Source: Lophium mytilinum
Lineage: Eukaryota > Ascomycota > Dothideomycetes > Mytilinidiales > Mytilinidiaceae
Direction: 5' to 3'
Assembly (NCBI GenBank): GCA_010093605.1
Contig: MU004186.1
Coordinates: forward strand, 2,244,983 to 2,308,982
Length of the DNA: 64,000 nucleotides
Below the pieces are notes generated by a model. That model was not told the DNA's origin. It made no database searches and saw only the letters and a list, made by a program, of their open reading frames with translations. The position numbers were made by a program, and so were the translations under genes. Shown here piece by piece: positions 48,690 to 61,700 of this stretch. Position 1 is the first letter of the stretch, and every line of letters starts with the position of its first letter.

Positions 48690-49335
48690 ACAGCCTCCAG
48701 GCGGAACATCCAGGCTGTGTCCTGCCATAGAGCAGCTTCTCTGAACATCCAGGTTGCCTCCTGCCATGGGGCTACTTCGCCGAACATCCAGGTTGCCTCC
48801 TGCCATAGGGCTACTTCTCTGAACACCCAGGTTGCCTCCTGCCACGGGGCTACTTCTATGAAAACCCAGGTTGCCTCTTGTGATGGAGCAGCTTCTCTGA
48901 ACACCCAGGTTGCCTCTTGTGATGGAGCAGCTTCTCTGAATATCCAGGTTACCTCCTGCCATGGAGTGGCTTCGTCGAACTTACGCACTCCCTTCTGCTA
49001 TAGAGCGGCTTCGTTGAATATCCAGGTTGCCCCCTATCAATTCTAGAGGGTCCTCTAAGTCACACTAAGAGAGTGCCGCGATTTTGCAGGGTGGCCTCGA
49101 ACTTGGCAATGGTCTGTCTTGCAATCCCGGCCTTCCGAACCTTTCGCCTACACAATACATGTACGCGCGCGTGATGCGGTATTCATTGCGGGGAGTGCCC
49201 ACTGTTGAATTGTGGGATTTCATGACCTCCGAGCGGGACATTCAGGTTACCTCCTGCCATGGGGTTGCTTTGCCGGACATCCAGGTTACCTCCTGCCATG
49301 GAGTTGCGTTGCCGAATATGCAGGTGGCGTTCTAG
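48690..49335. repeat. 39-bp minisatellite, about nine copies plus a second cluster
   Basis: The unit contains CATCCAGGTTGCCTCCTGCC, then ATGGGGCTACTTCTCTGAA, 39 bp in all. About nine copies run from 48690 to 49040. After a unique spacer there are two to three more copies at about 49220-49335. Because 39 is a multiple of three, the array is open in more than one frame. The plus strand reads a 13-residue repeat (NIQVASCHGATSL). The minus strand reads another (EVAPWQEATWMFR). No start context, signal or domain supports either as a real protein. Confidence 0.85.
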
Positions 49336-51837
49336 CAATCTTGGAGAGTCCTCCAGATTGCATTGAGAGGGTGGCTAGTCTTGAATAGTGGGTTATCACG
49401 GCCTTCTAGCCGGACATCCAGGTTGCCAGCGAAGTCCTCCGGAACCCACTGGAGGAATCGCGCTATCATTCCGATTACCTCACTACAACTGCTACGGACT
49501 AGTACAAGCTTCTTGGCGTTGTTGCGAGCTTTCTGGCGCTTACTCGGAAGGTGATAACAATTGTCCGTGTGTCTCAACCACTGAAGAAACATGCGCTCGA
49601 CTACTGAACAAATATGCGGCACTCTCTCCAACGAGGACCTCATCTCCAAAGCGTACACGTCGTATCCACGAAGCTGTTTCGCCTAACCTTGCAGATCAAT
49701 ACATCGGCCGCGCGAGTTGATTGATACTACGGTGGAGTCTCTTCGCGAGACATCTGCCATTTCAAGATGCAAGCCGAACCAAAACGGAAGTCAGTTGAGT
49801 ACACACTATCGCCCACTAACGAGGACCAGAAGCTGAGATCAAGGCAAAGATCCAGCTGGGACTGCCCCAGGCTCTAGGGAGTATCGGGAAACCGCTCGCT
49901 GACCGGAGCAAGAGTTTGGGGCCATGGGACACCCACTGGGAGGCAAGGAGTCTGCGCTTCTGGTTGACGATGGCACAAGAAGCAATCTCTCGTGTACTTG
50001 CAGAGACCAAGAGCAGTAGCAATTTCGAGCAGAGCTGAGACATTGCCGACCTCAACAACACGCACTGCCGCTACAACATGCGCAATTTCTGCATAGACCA
50101 TCTTCAAGCGTTGGACTAGTAAACGAGTGTACATCGGTCGACGACCTGTTATCCAGGCTACAACGGCATCGTACCTGCAGAGCAATCGGAACGCCGTACC
50201 ACAACCGTATCCTCGGCCTCGTCGCGCTCGAGCCACGGCCCTCATGCCCCCCTCTCAAACGAGCTTCAGTTGCTGGCACGCCGTTTGCTACTGTTACACC
50301 GTCCCTCGGGACCGATCGAATTCCGTCGCAGGCAGACTTGTCGCGTCGGTGACTCTCAAGTTGACAGCAGTAATCGACCGGTTTTATCCACTATTGCAGA
50401 CCCGACTCTGTGGGTTGATTGGCATTCGTTGCTACTGGAATCGTCCCTTTCCCAAGTTATACTGGCGAACTCTCTGGCTGCAGTCTTAGGAACGGGCGAA
50501 AATCGCCTGCCATCAAAGGCTTGGGGCGCATTTCTGGGCAGGAGTTGACGAGATATGGTGCGGTGGGAGCTGGTGGGATCTGATTCCTCGACGTGGTAAA
50601 TACCGATGAACTCCCATCTGGGTAGCTCTCTGTTTCGACGTTGGCGCGGCTCTGGCAGAGCATCGTGCTGTATCGACTGGACTGGTCTCTGCTGGCTTTG
50701 GAAGCTCTTCTTGTTTCCCGTCATTGCCGCGGAAGATCAACGATTTCGAACAATCAACTCGGCGGCGAAACACCGCGCCATAGATGATCGTCCTCCACGC
50801 CATAGCGGTTTGATCTTCGAAGCGAGTTGGCGGAAGGGGGTCGATCCTTCACGATCATGAAGATGTGACCTTCGAACCCTAAACTCATAGGGGAGCGACC
50901 TGTAGCCTAACTGGGTGAGGTTTTGAGTCAAAAGTCAACAGATGGGCGATACGTCGTCCAGCGACACCATGTAGGAGGTGAGCATCTTGTAGAAATACGA
51001 CGACGTGTCTTTCAAATTGGGAACGAGGAAGGGGTGACTCTCTGAGGTTTGTACTGCACCAAAGATGCTTGATATCTGCAACAACGGCGACGTGATCCTC
51101 AGATCAGGAGGAGCGGGCTCAAACCGCCGTGCTTTTGGAGACCGCTACAGCAGTAGGAGTTGCTCGTTCTCCGTAGACATGGCGACGCGGATATTGCGCG
51201 ATCCCGAACCTGACGACCCCGTCAAACAATATCCTCTAGATGCATAGTGAGAGACGCGACCCAGGCGTTACCAAACCGCTTCACTGTCGGCGAAGATCAC
51301 GACATGGATACTGAGGTGAATTTCGAGCTGGATGGAGATGCTTCGCCGGGTCCGTGTGTGCTGCGCGTCGTCGTATGCTATCAAAACTCATCTCGCACTT
51401 TTACATGGGCTCCAGGGTGTATCCACTGGTTGATCTAGGACGAGCTAGGAGCTGTTTACGTTTCTTCATATCCGAAAGTCTCCCCTGTAGTCTTGCAACG
51501 AGAAATGATTTTTATCCCTCCCTTTCCGCTTACTTGGAAACCATATCGCGCCATTCTACTCGTCGCGTTGCTTCTACAATTCTGTCCGAATTTCCTCCAG
51601 CATCACTATCGTAGACGGTGATGCAATCCGCTAGAACTTTATCAGACGGGTTGCCAGAGCCTAGCACCACAGCTTTGGAGATGCTCGTCCTTCGCAACAC
51701 GACCGTATCGTCTTAGTGGTAGGCCTTGCTCGCCTTCAACACCAGACTCCTTCATCTCCAACACCTCCAACACCTCCTCACCACTTCTTTCGCCTGCGCA
51801 CGTCTCTACATCTGTTTCTCTTGGAACCAGAGTCAAC

Positions 51838-52625
51838 ATGGTGTCCTTTGCTACCTATAGCGCGGCACGTAGTTACGGCAGAACCAACGCCCTCTTCCGT
51901 AGCATCGTCACCGGTAACCGCGCTCGCTATGGGCCTCCCATCAAAACTGATGAGTATGAGGGGCTAAAGTCCGCCCTCGACCTAGATGGTGACAGACTGT
52001 TCCTCGGATCGAATACAACGCCGTCGAGGAGTCCTTGAAGGAGAAGAAGGGGTTCGCCAAGGTAACTATCGTATCTTTCTAGGTCTAGACTGACACCGCA
52101 GAAGAACATCGCACTGACCTCATACTTCCTGGCAGCTTCCTGGATGCGACCAACACTTGGGTCCGCATGACTGCACAGACGAATGCTGAAATCTTTGCGC
52201 GAGTTGCCGAGCATAAGGCGGGCAATGTCAACCCGCCACGCGTCAATCCTCGCCGCGTTCGAGCTCCGAGGCGGATTGTTCTTCCCGTTACAAGAGAGCC
52301 TTCCTTTCCCGCTACTGCGCTTCCCGCTGCAGAAGTCTCTACTCTTCCCCTTGCTCGTAAGCATCCGGTTCTGCCCTTCTTCAGAGTCAAAGGCAAGGAA
52401 CCAGCGAAGGGGCCCGAGCATTCTCATGAGTCCAAGCCGGTCGAAGAGTACGAGCACTTTCATCAGTCCAGGTCAATCGAAGTATTTGGGCAAGTGTCCG
52501 GAAGTGCTTCCGGTTCGACTGATTTGCTAGAAGAAGCCGCCGGCGCCCATCAGGTGGACGACAAGCCAATCCTCCAGCGTCTGTACGGCCTGAATTCGTT
52601 GAGCGGGATTACACGCAACAAGTAG
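51838..52625 (+). pseudogene. Possible decayed gene fragment, family unknown
   Basis: Protein-like reading frame starts MVSFATYSAARSYGRTNALF and runs to about 52000. It then continues in another frame (RIEYNAVEESLKEKKGFAK) up to a good donor, GGTAACT, near 52060. After an acceptor it reads KNIALTSYFLAASWM until a stop, while a third frame runs through NAEIFARVAEHKAG to 52625. Shifts between frames without introns suggest decay. I do not recognise the family. Confidence 0.3.
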
Positions 52626-53207
52626 CTCATCACGGATGGGGATGAGTTCCTTTCGCTGGAGAACGAGAAGGCTACCAAATATGATAGCAAGTGAGAGGAC
52701 CGACCTCGGGTCACCCTCGAGGGGCTGAAGGTCGATCGAAGCCCGTTGCATGAAGCCGTAACCGTCAATTTCAGGACGTTTCGCAGCCACGAGGACCTCG
52801 TTTATTGCTCGTTAGTCTGCAAGCCGCACAAGGTGCCCCGTCAGGAGTACATACCCGTGGTTTGACGCTCACTTCCCACGTGATGAGGATAGACCGCTGC
52901 GAGCGGTTCCATGCAGGGCGTATCCTGCGAGGACGTCTCGGACCCTACGAACACTCTAGTTGGGTCTCCACGGGGAGAGCCCCATTGCCTCTAGAGTGTT
53001 TGCTTTTAACTCGACTCAGAAAGCCTCGCTCACGTTGCGGGCCTAACTTCCCGCATACCTAAGACCCTACGACAGGCCTACTCCCCCCCAACATTGCGAA
53101 GAGGACCGTAATATCCCGTGGCTGTCATAAGATGCTGGCACCATATCGCAAAGAATGGAACCAGCTCGACGATTCTAGCCGAACGAGTTTACTCCTGGGC
53201 CGAGACT

Positions 53208-53357
53208 TGCCATTACTGCTGCGAGGAGGGCTACGGTATCCGCGACCGTCTTGCCAAGCCGTCACGCCGCTGAAAAATCTCCTATCAGCCCAACTTGACC
53301 TCCCTTTGGTGGGGACATATTATCATTACTGCGAGGAAAGTCGTGGCATCCGTGACG
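53208..53357 (+). repeat. Short diverged direct repeat with Cys-containing reading frame
   Basis: CCATTACTGCTGCGAGGAGG at 53210 and ATCATTACTGCGAGGAAAGT at 53323 start two similar stretches of about 36 bp. Read in separate frames they give CHYCCEEGYGIRD and YHYCEESRGIRD. The surroundings hold stops in all frames. Probably the remnant of a duplicated exon or domain. Confidence 0.35.
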
Positions 53358-54044
53358 CGCCTACGAAGGCACTGTGCAGGTCCATACACACTAAAAAATT
53401 CGTCCAAGATCACATCGTTGTCGTACGCTGGACGGTAGATCCTAAACTCAGCGGCGTGAACACTTAGGGTATCCTAGTGGATGTCGCCACTGCTTGGAAC
53501 CTTACTAACTCTATCTGGCCTGGAAACACAGGCGTATGCGGCGGAACTCAGCTTCGTTGGCGCGCCGTGGTCGCGATTGGACGGATTCCCGGGGCTCGAT
53601 GCTGTGTATACAACGACGTGAATTCTTGGGAGGTAATCTTACTGCTCCAGGGATTGGCAAACTTCGTCTGACGAGAAGGTAGGTGTGGGTTAGTGATAAC
53701 TCCTGCTCCGCTTGCCCTACGTGACTTTGCAGCTCAGAATGGAGACTCCAGAAGTCGATGTCGTGGACGTAGGCGCCGGGAAAGCAATGGCAGACCCCGC
53801 GATAGTCCGTGACTTTGTCTAGACACTTAAGATTAAAGTAAACCCTCTTTAATAGTAGCCTTGCCTTCGGTTTCAGAGCGCAGTCGGGTTCATTCTTCAC
53901 GTCCAATCAAAGAAATGATGCGTGCACCAGAGTTCCGAAATTCTGCAGATTAAACTAAACCTTATTCGCAAGCCCTATATTGAGACCATCTGGGCCCTAG
54001 GACATCGTCGTAGGCCTAGAAGTGACGCAGACAGCCCATATATC

Positions 54045-54250
54045 CCACGTTGAACCATCTGGAGCCTCACCCATCGCCACGTAACTCCACTCCAGGGAGT
54101 AACGCAGACAGCACCGCCTAGGGACACTCCGCAATCATGTGAGGCCTCAACCATATGGAGCCTCAGCTATTCAGAGCCTCAAGCATCTGGAGTCTCAGCC
54201 ATCATCACATGTTTCCACCCCAGAGAGTGGCACAGACAGCCCGAGGCCTG
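54045..54250. repeat. Imperfect direct repeat (about 65-70 bp)
   Basis: Two blocks, about 54050-54115 and 54177-54243, share CATCTGGAGCCTCACCCATC / CATCTGGAGTCTCAGCCATC and a downstream GGGAGTAACGCAGACAGC / AGAGTGGCACAGACAGCC. Shorter GGAGCCTCA blocks lie between them. No coding sense. Confidence 0.6.
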
Positions 54251-57200
54251 AACTACGTTGCTAACACCCTATCCACAGTCCCCGCGCCAACGACCTTGTA
54301 TGATTCCGCAGCCCTATCTTAGTCACCGCATCGGACTACTGTTATCCTTGCCTCTATCGACGACAGAAACGCTTGGAGCTACGCTATTTTTCGATATAGA
54401 TTCGGAGTCATGCGGATGAGGCAGCCGGTACCGGGACTGCCGGTGGATTGGCTATTTCTGGCTACCGTTCTATCTCCTGAAGATATAGGATCGCCTCTTC
54501 GGTTGATGTCTTCGCACTATCGATAGCGAGAGCGCATCTTCTCTGGCACTATCGGATCGAGGCCGGTGCAGGGAATGTCTGTGGAGTTGGACACAGTAAG
54601 GAAATGTTGTCGATGTCTGGCTTCGTCGTACTCGAGAGGAGTGGTAGTCTGGTCCTCGCAGGTTCCAGTCTTTGTAGTTTATACACAATGACAGGCTATA
54701 GGTTTCAGCACACTGTATCGACACTGCTGGGGTTTTCCCTTTAGGATTTGGGATGTCCAATGGTGATGTCGAGGGTCAAGCGGTGCATACTGGACTACCT
54801 CTTGACCAATTTGCTGCTCAGAAGCCAGGGAACCCCCGACAGTGGTGTCGAGTGGGCAAGTTGGAGCCAAGCCGTGATGAGTCCATGTGCCCAATCTTAT
54901 AGCTTAGTATTGTAAGTACATGTTCAACCCAATGCTCGAGCCCTCTTTCCACGCCACGGTCGTGAAGTGGATTATACATTTTTAAGGAGACTTAGAGGCG
55001 CACGTATTTGGCAAAGGAAACCGCGCAGCGCGCGCAAATTGATCCAGAACACCAGTGGGCGAGCGCTGAAGAAGCCGTAGTCTGGACGCTGCGTAAGTCA
55101 TCCACGAGGCGTAGGTTCATCGTCTTGTCATGTGCATCTGAGTGGAGCCTTTCAAGTCTTCCAACGTACTAGACCCACCCCTACGTAAGGCTCCCATCGC
55201 TTCTCCCTCCCCCTATAGAGAGATTGAGCGCCTTCTACCCATCCGGGCCAGATTGTGCACGGCAGCTGCAGTTGAGTTCGACCCGATCAAGCACCATTGC
55301 GCGGAGCTTTTCATGCTGTTGAGCTTCAATCTCCAAAAGATGACATCTCTCCACACGCTCTCGTCTTCTCGATGCGCTTTGTCTTCGCAGGGACTTTCTT
55401 TCTGTCCTTTTCCAAAGCAAGCGGCTCGATCCTCCCTGTATACTCCTCGGACTCGGGGGCGAGGGGATTTGTTTTCTCTTCCAGAATCGTGTAGCGCCCA
55501 TCCCTGGTATTTCTGTCTATCGGAAACAAGAGGCGCCTACATGAAGCCTCCAACGTACATCTTCGTTCAGATCGTCCCGCGTGCACCTTTGACTGCGCTC
55601 ACTAAGTTAGTATACGGGCTCGGGTCCTTGCTGTTGATCACGGCTACATACTACTCGTTAGAGGGGTTTGCTTCCTTCATAGTGTCCACTAAGTTCAGGG
55701 CAGGGTACTTAGATGCAACACGGGATTACAGTTACCCGAACGACAGTGATACGCCTCCAGGGACGTTAGCGATGGGGCCTGTAGCCCTGAGAGTACAGAG
55801 GCTTAGCGCGAGGATACTGAGAGGCGGGTAAGCACCCAAAGGCATCGCGGATAGATTCGTGTTAGCACTGGAGCATGGAAACTCAGCGCACGATACTGGG
55901 AGGCGATATAGTGCCTGTCACTCTCGCTCGGATCCTCGGATTGCTCGGCGTGGTGAGTGTGAGAGGAGAGCAGCTGCTTGGTGCCGTCGCTGACGGGCTC
56001 TCGTGTAAAATTTCTGGCTACCTGGATTGCAGCAACCGCTTAGCCCCAGCGTGGTTGGGATGTGAGACAAGAATGAGGGAAATGATCGAGTATAGCTCCT
56101 CGAAGCTCTTAGCTTACATCTCGGGCATCTTGATCACCACATCATACTCAGGCTTGGTGAGCCCGAGCCCAATTCCTTGCGAGGTGCTTTCATTAGGCCG
56201 GAGAACGGCGATGGAAGAAGGCGAATCATCTGTAGAGATCACGGTGATGCGGCTCTTCCATCAAGGTGGAACTTGGTTCAATCTCAGTATCCGGCAAAAA
56301 CTATAGTCGCGTCGGCAGAGAGGAAATACAGGTACTCTCGAAAGTACATGGGAAGACCGACAGTATCTGCCAGACCTCTATTCTCGAGGTTGAGCATTCC
56401 AAGTGTCTTTTGCTCATCACGGGCGATCTTCTCATACCGCTTCCTGCCGCCTGCGCCTTTGCCCCACTCGAATTCGGCACCTGTGTTGATATAAAAGCCT
56501 GGAGAAGCCTGGAAGTCATAAGAGAGTATACCAAGCCGCTGTTGGTTGAGTCTGATGCATGCAGGGCGAATGGCCAGGAAACGTGGGGTCTTCTCTTCTT
56601 GAAGGTAGAAAGGAAAGCATGGCGAGTCAGACGGCGGTGATAGTATAGGAGTAAGGTAGTGAGGCTATCCGAGTACTAATGTACCTCAAACCGATATCCC
56701 AGACCATTTCTTCCAGCGCAGAGATTCAACCGACCGTACCGTCTGCCCAAACGCGCCGTCTCCGCCTTGGAGGGCCTTCCTTGTAACTGGAGGTTCGCCT
56801 TGCCGCTCTTTTGAATTTTAAACGGTCTACCTTTGTAGGTTAGAGAAGCAACCTTACAAAGGTACGACGGGCATGTGTCTTTCGCTAGTTGGTGATGGAT
56901 TGCATCGCCTGGTAGGCTCCGATTGAAGTTCTCGTCAATGCTGCTATGTCCCAAGACCTCAACGACGTCCGTCTAGTACTCGCCCCCCCTTCTGGTCCAA
57001 TGATTCCTCTCCGTATTGGTAAAGGACGGTTATCATCAGCACGGTGTAGCGATGTCGCCAGGCCTAGAAGTCGCGGAACTAACAGACTCGCCCCAAATAA
57101 AATCAGAAACTACGACGCGATCTTGCATCCCTCAAGGAACATATATCCGCTGCTTTCTGAGTTTTTCCAGAGCGGCCTTGAATGTCGCGTCCGAGAACGA

Positions 57201-57794
57201 TCGTCTCCAAGGCATTAGGCGCGATATCGTCACGCTCCATCGCTCCCTCAATCCGAACCTGACGCCACCGTGTTTGTCGGGGGGTGGGTCATCTCCATCA
57301 GAATGACGCCGGGCTCGGGCCTTCTTTCTCTCTCGCTTTCTAGACATGGGGGTCCACGTGAACTCCGAAGAGATCACCGTAGTCGGCGGCTCGGCGAAGC
57401 AATGTACCCCAGTGGCAATAAGCCCAACATTTTCTCCTATGACACTGTCTGTTTATGATAGACGAAGGGTGGGGTAATCGAGTAGCTCCAGAGCGAGATT
57501 TCAGCTCTCTCACCTCAGCTGAATTTACGATCTCTGTTGACATCATCAATTCGCCGCGACATCAATTCCAACTTCATAATCAGCCAGGACGACACAAGAA
57601 GGCTGCCCATAAGTTCCGGGTGTTGACGGAGTCAGATCACGGAGATCAGAGACTAGAGATCGGCCTCAAATTGACGGCACTAAAGACGGAATAGTAGACT
57701 TGCTAGCTGTGTTCGCGCCTCCCTTTCAAGAAACTTGTACCTCCTCGACTGCTGGAAATTCTCGCGCTTCAACATTTGCTAGACGATTGGCTTT

Positions 57795-58136
57795 CTATTC
57801 TGCTACGAGTCTTTTACTCTGCTTTGCGCGCCATTCATCTCCCAAGGATAATCGGGCATCCTTGGTCTCAGCCAACTCCGACGTTATGCGATCTCTCTCC
57901 TTTTCTGCCTCTTGCCTTTTCTCATACGCTTTCTTCCATAAAGCATTGAGGTCGTAAAGGAGTCGAAGGTCGATAGCCAACAGCGTTGCCACCAGTACCT
58001 GAATGTCCGTAAAATAGATAGAACAATGCCTCAGTGCCTGGACCAGCGCGAGTCGTTCCTTATTGAGCCTTTCAACTTGCTTCTTAGAGCATGCTACAAA
58101 GAGATCATTGCTGGCTCCATTTGCGCGGTCGATCAA
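57795..58136 (-). CDS. Doubtful small coiled-coil ORF
   Basis: A 113-codon open frame on the minus strand reads like a real helical protein: VERLNKERLALVQALRHC, then LNALWKKAYEKRQEAEKERDRITSELAETKD, a heptad-like charged helix. It has an ATG and a stop but no recognisable family. It sits in the gene desert 500 bp from the retroelement LTR. It could be a fragment of a larger decayed gene whose upstream part is lost. Confidence 0.25.
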   Translation of the reverse strand: MIDRANGASNDLFVACSKKQVERLNKERLALVQALRHCSIYFTDIQVLVATLLAIDLRLLYDLNALWKKAYEKRQEAEKERDRITSELAETKDARLSLGDEWRAKQSKRLVAE

Positions 58137-58645
58137 TGTTGGAAGTGGCGGTAAGATGACGAGGTATTGACGACTTTTAAGACTGCTAAGAAAGAGCTGA
58201 GCTTGAGATAAGAAATTCTAAAGGGCCTCGAGCTTATGTATCCAAAGGTCGATGAACAAATATCGGATCAGATGAAGTGAGGGCTTCGACCAGAACTCGA
58301 GCAGTAAACGGGACAAACCTGTCAGCTACGGGACATTGTCCAAGAGTTCGAAGAGGAAATGAAGACGGACCAGGCGGATACTCGAGGTCAATGCGAGGCT
58401 TCAAGCAAGCAGCTGCAGCTAAAACAGTTGCATCCACAGCCCATCCGTCATTCCGGTTCCTAACCAGCTGCCGCTCGAGCTGCCGTTCGAGCTGCGGTAC
58501 GAGCTCCTGACTCTATTGGGCGGCGTGGAGGTCACGCTGATGGATGTAATATTTGGAGCTCCCATACGACGAAATACACCATAGGAGCCTTGCAGAAGAC
58601 GCAACTGTCACGAGTATCAGTACACGGGACGTTGCATATGCAGAA

Positions 58646-58769
58646 TGTTGATTGTATTAACTATCTAGGAGAGGCTGGAAGGGAGAGTACACAGCGTTAG
58701 CTAGTGTACGGCTCCTTCTAGCCGTCATTAGGGGGCTCCTTTACTAAGCAGGCCGTAGCCTCCCTAACA
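58646..58769 (-). repeat. Retrotransposon LTR (124 bp), 3' LTR of the minus-strand gypsy element
   Basis: The stretch begins TGTTGATTG and ends CCTAACA, i.e. it is bounded by the TGTT..AACA inverted ends usual for LTRs. On the minus strand the bases just before it (58770-58781) read as a G run followed by CAAT, a plausible polypurine tract. So this is the 3' LTR of an element running right to left. The other LTR would lie beyond the telomere junction and is absent. Confidence 0.6.
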
Positions 58770-61700
58770 ATTGCCCCCCCCATAATAAGTAGGCGTCCTC
58801 GCCTATGCATCCTAAAGAGAGAGAGAAAAAGAAAAAGGGGGCATTAAGAAGTACTATACATACTCTTAGGGGAAAGGGTGCTATTTAAGGGTATATTTTT
58901 TTATTTAGTTAGAGTATTAATAGTGCAGGGGGTGTAGTAGCGTAGTGCTAGTATAGTGGCGTAGTACTAGTATAGGGGGTAGTTATATACTATTACTATT
59001 AAGAGATAAACTATATAAAGTCGCCGTAGCTAGTATAGAGAGGGTGCAAATTAAACTATAATTACCTAAAGGTAATTAAGTAGTAATTCTTTACTTCTTA
59101 GTACTATCTATAGGCTTAATTCTTATAATATAAATGCTTCTACTTAGGCTCTATAGATGGGTTCTCCTTAGCTAGATCCTGCAGCGCGTGCTTGTATTAG
59201 CTTAATCTTATAGAAGGGATCTCTACTTAGGGTTCGCGCATTTATAGGTTCTCTTAAGTACTAGATATAACGGGTTGTTCCGGTAGCGGCGTTTCTAGAG
59301 TATTCTAGTATAGTAAGTTTTAGTTATATACCTAGTTATACTACAAGTTAGGCTTAGTAATAAGCTATTTCTCTTAGTTATGCACCTAGTTATACTGTAA
59401 GTTAGGCTTAGTAATAAGTTATTTCTCTTAAGAGGAGAGTATATTATACTCTTAGAGAGGGTGCTCTAGCTACTATAGGGAGTATTCCGGGTTAATTTTT
59501 AGTTACTAGACTTCCGGCAGTTACTTTAGTAGAGCATCTATAGAAGGTAGAGTCTTATCTTATAGTAATAGTTTTCTCTCTAGTAGAAGGCGGCTATTAC
59601 TACTAAGGCCTAGGTAGCGGTTTATAAAAGCTGTAATAGATAGGGGAGCTAAGGTAGGCTACTTACTATTACGCAGGTTTAGTTAGTTCTATAGTAAGCT
59701 AATAAGGGTAGTTGCTATAAATAGGGAGCTTAGTATTTATAACGCAGTAGGTATACCGCGCATAAGGCCGGTAGCTTAAGGCTAGAGTTATTCTATAGGT
59801 AAGGTATTAGTACTTACTATAAAAGGCGAGCTTAGTATTTATAGCGTAGTAGGTACTATATACCTAACTTAAGTAGGTAATATTACCTATAGGTTGCCTT
59901 CTACCCGCTCTACAGTATTTATATTTTTAAAGTTTAGAAGCGGCGCTAGCATATCCTCTAGTAGCGGGTAACGCGGAGTACTAGAAGTGCCCGCTACATA
60001 TTATATACGCTTTGCGTACGCATTATTTATAGCTTTATTAGTATTATTAAAGTTCTAGAAGTCTATATTTAGGGGGACTATTCTATTAAGAACTATATTA
60101 TAAGCGCCGGGATTAGTAGCTGCTCTAATAATAGCTCTAATAAGCTTATTCTTACCCTTTATTTAGTAGTCTAACAGCGCGTTTATAAGCGCTTCTTAGC
60201 TTAGTATAACTTCTATTAGCTAGTTTATAAGATTTCTTGCGCGCTCGGCTTAGTTGCAGTATAACTCTAATATTTCTAAAGTATAGTTATTAGAGGTGTA
60301 AATTACACGCGCTATAGTCTCTAAAACTTAGCGTTTACTATATATAGCCTGCATAGTTTCCTCTATACTAGCTCTAAGTGCTTACAGCGCGCGGCTTCTA
60401 AGTATATCTAGCTTAGTTTTAAGCGCTTTATTATCCCCCTATAGCTTAAGAAGCTATTTATATTAGAATATTACCTATGCTTATATATTAGCTATATTTC
60501 TAAAGAATACAAAGTTCTTAGCTTATAGAGTTTTATACTTAGCTTATAGCTCCGCGAGCTTCTTATTAACTCTATTATAACTATAGCTAATATTCTACTT
60601 CTTAACTACTATAGCCCTTAGTATTATATATAAGACGGAGATCTTATATTTATATTTATCTTTCTTCTTAATAAACTTGCTTCTAATTATTATTAGTTAC
60701 AAGTTAGGGTATAGATTTGCAGTTATTATATTATAGAAATCTTGCTAGAATAAGTTATATTCTAGGGTGTACTAGTTATTCTTATAAATTTAGAGCGTAT
60801 AGTTATTATATACTTTATCTTTATATAGTACTAATATGCGGCGTATAGGCTCTATATAGACTTAGTTATCTAGTTATAAAGGTAAAGAAAGAGAAGGTAG
60901 TTTCTATAAGGTCTACTCTAGGTTAATAATATATCTATATTATAGTACTACTAGCTAAGAGATTATAAATTTATCCTTATATACTCGCGGTTGCGGGCCT
61001 TTATTTATGGGGGGTTAATATCTTAGCTATTAGTTACCTAGCTACTATTAGAGCTATACCTCTATAAGTATTTACTCTAGTTATAGTTCTAATAACTATT
61101 CCTAGCGGTTCTATATTTCCTGCTAGAGTACTTATTATTAGCCCTGTAGAAGGGCGCTATATAACGCAGGCAAGCTGCCTTTAAAAGATATAAATAACGC
61201 ATAGGGCTTAAAATTAGCGTTATTATTATTAAGGTTAATAATAAATCTACTAGTTAGAGCTATTCCGCAATCGGCTTCTAGGTGTTCTAGCGTAAGCGCT
61301 AGAACCGCCGTCCGGGGATTAAGGCCTGTTCGCGGTATAAAGTACAGCCTAAGCCCTAGAAGCTATACAGGTTTCGTAGTAATTATTAGAGGGCCTATTA
61401 CTAGCTACTTATCTAATTATATTTGCTAGGCGTAGGTAAGAGATAACTAATTTAGTGTATAGAATTACTTAGGGTCTAGAGAGAGACTATAGGTAGGGGT
61501 TATATTAGCTATAATATATAACTTAGCTATAGACGCGCTTACTATAATTTACCTATTATAGGTAGCTACCTTAGAAATCTAATTTATAAGGCGGCGTTTA
61601 GCTCCCTTATAGCCTATAGTAATATAGTTATAGTAAAATAGCGTATACTACTATATACTCTTCTTATTCTAGACTAAGTATACGGCGCCTATAGAGACCC

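Larger units (their letters stand above)
45793..58645. other. Gene desert: decayed subtelomeric sequence
   Basis: Nearly 13 kb without a supportable gene, in contrast with the dense region to the left. Base composition still looks balanced, so the decay is unlike the RIP-type decay further right. It holds tandem and dispersed duplications (listed separately) and short protein-like fragments broken by stops and frame changes. Long open frames occur, but on both strands at once and without domains. Confidence 0.65.

Noticed and set aside
50127-50548. Two overlapping plus-strand frames of 92-120 codons
   Set aside because: No recognisable motif, both end abruptly, and the region is full of stops around them.
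50860-50890. tRNA B-box-like GGGTTCGAAGGTC on the minus strand
   Set aside because: No matching A box or foldable cloverleaf around it.
51065-51430. Possible BTB/POZ domain start (LDICNNGDVILRSGG)
   Set aside because: Only the first dozen residues resemble the NGDVIL motif. The following sequence lacks the usual SxxF and GxxF core and the frame stops soon after.
55142-55831. 229-codon plus-strand frame in the desert
   Set aside because: The longest frame there, but composition is irregular, there is no domain or splice signal, and a minus-strand frame overlaps it.
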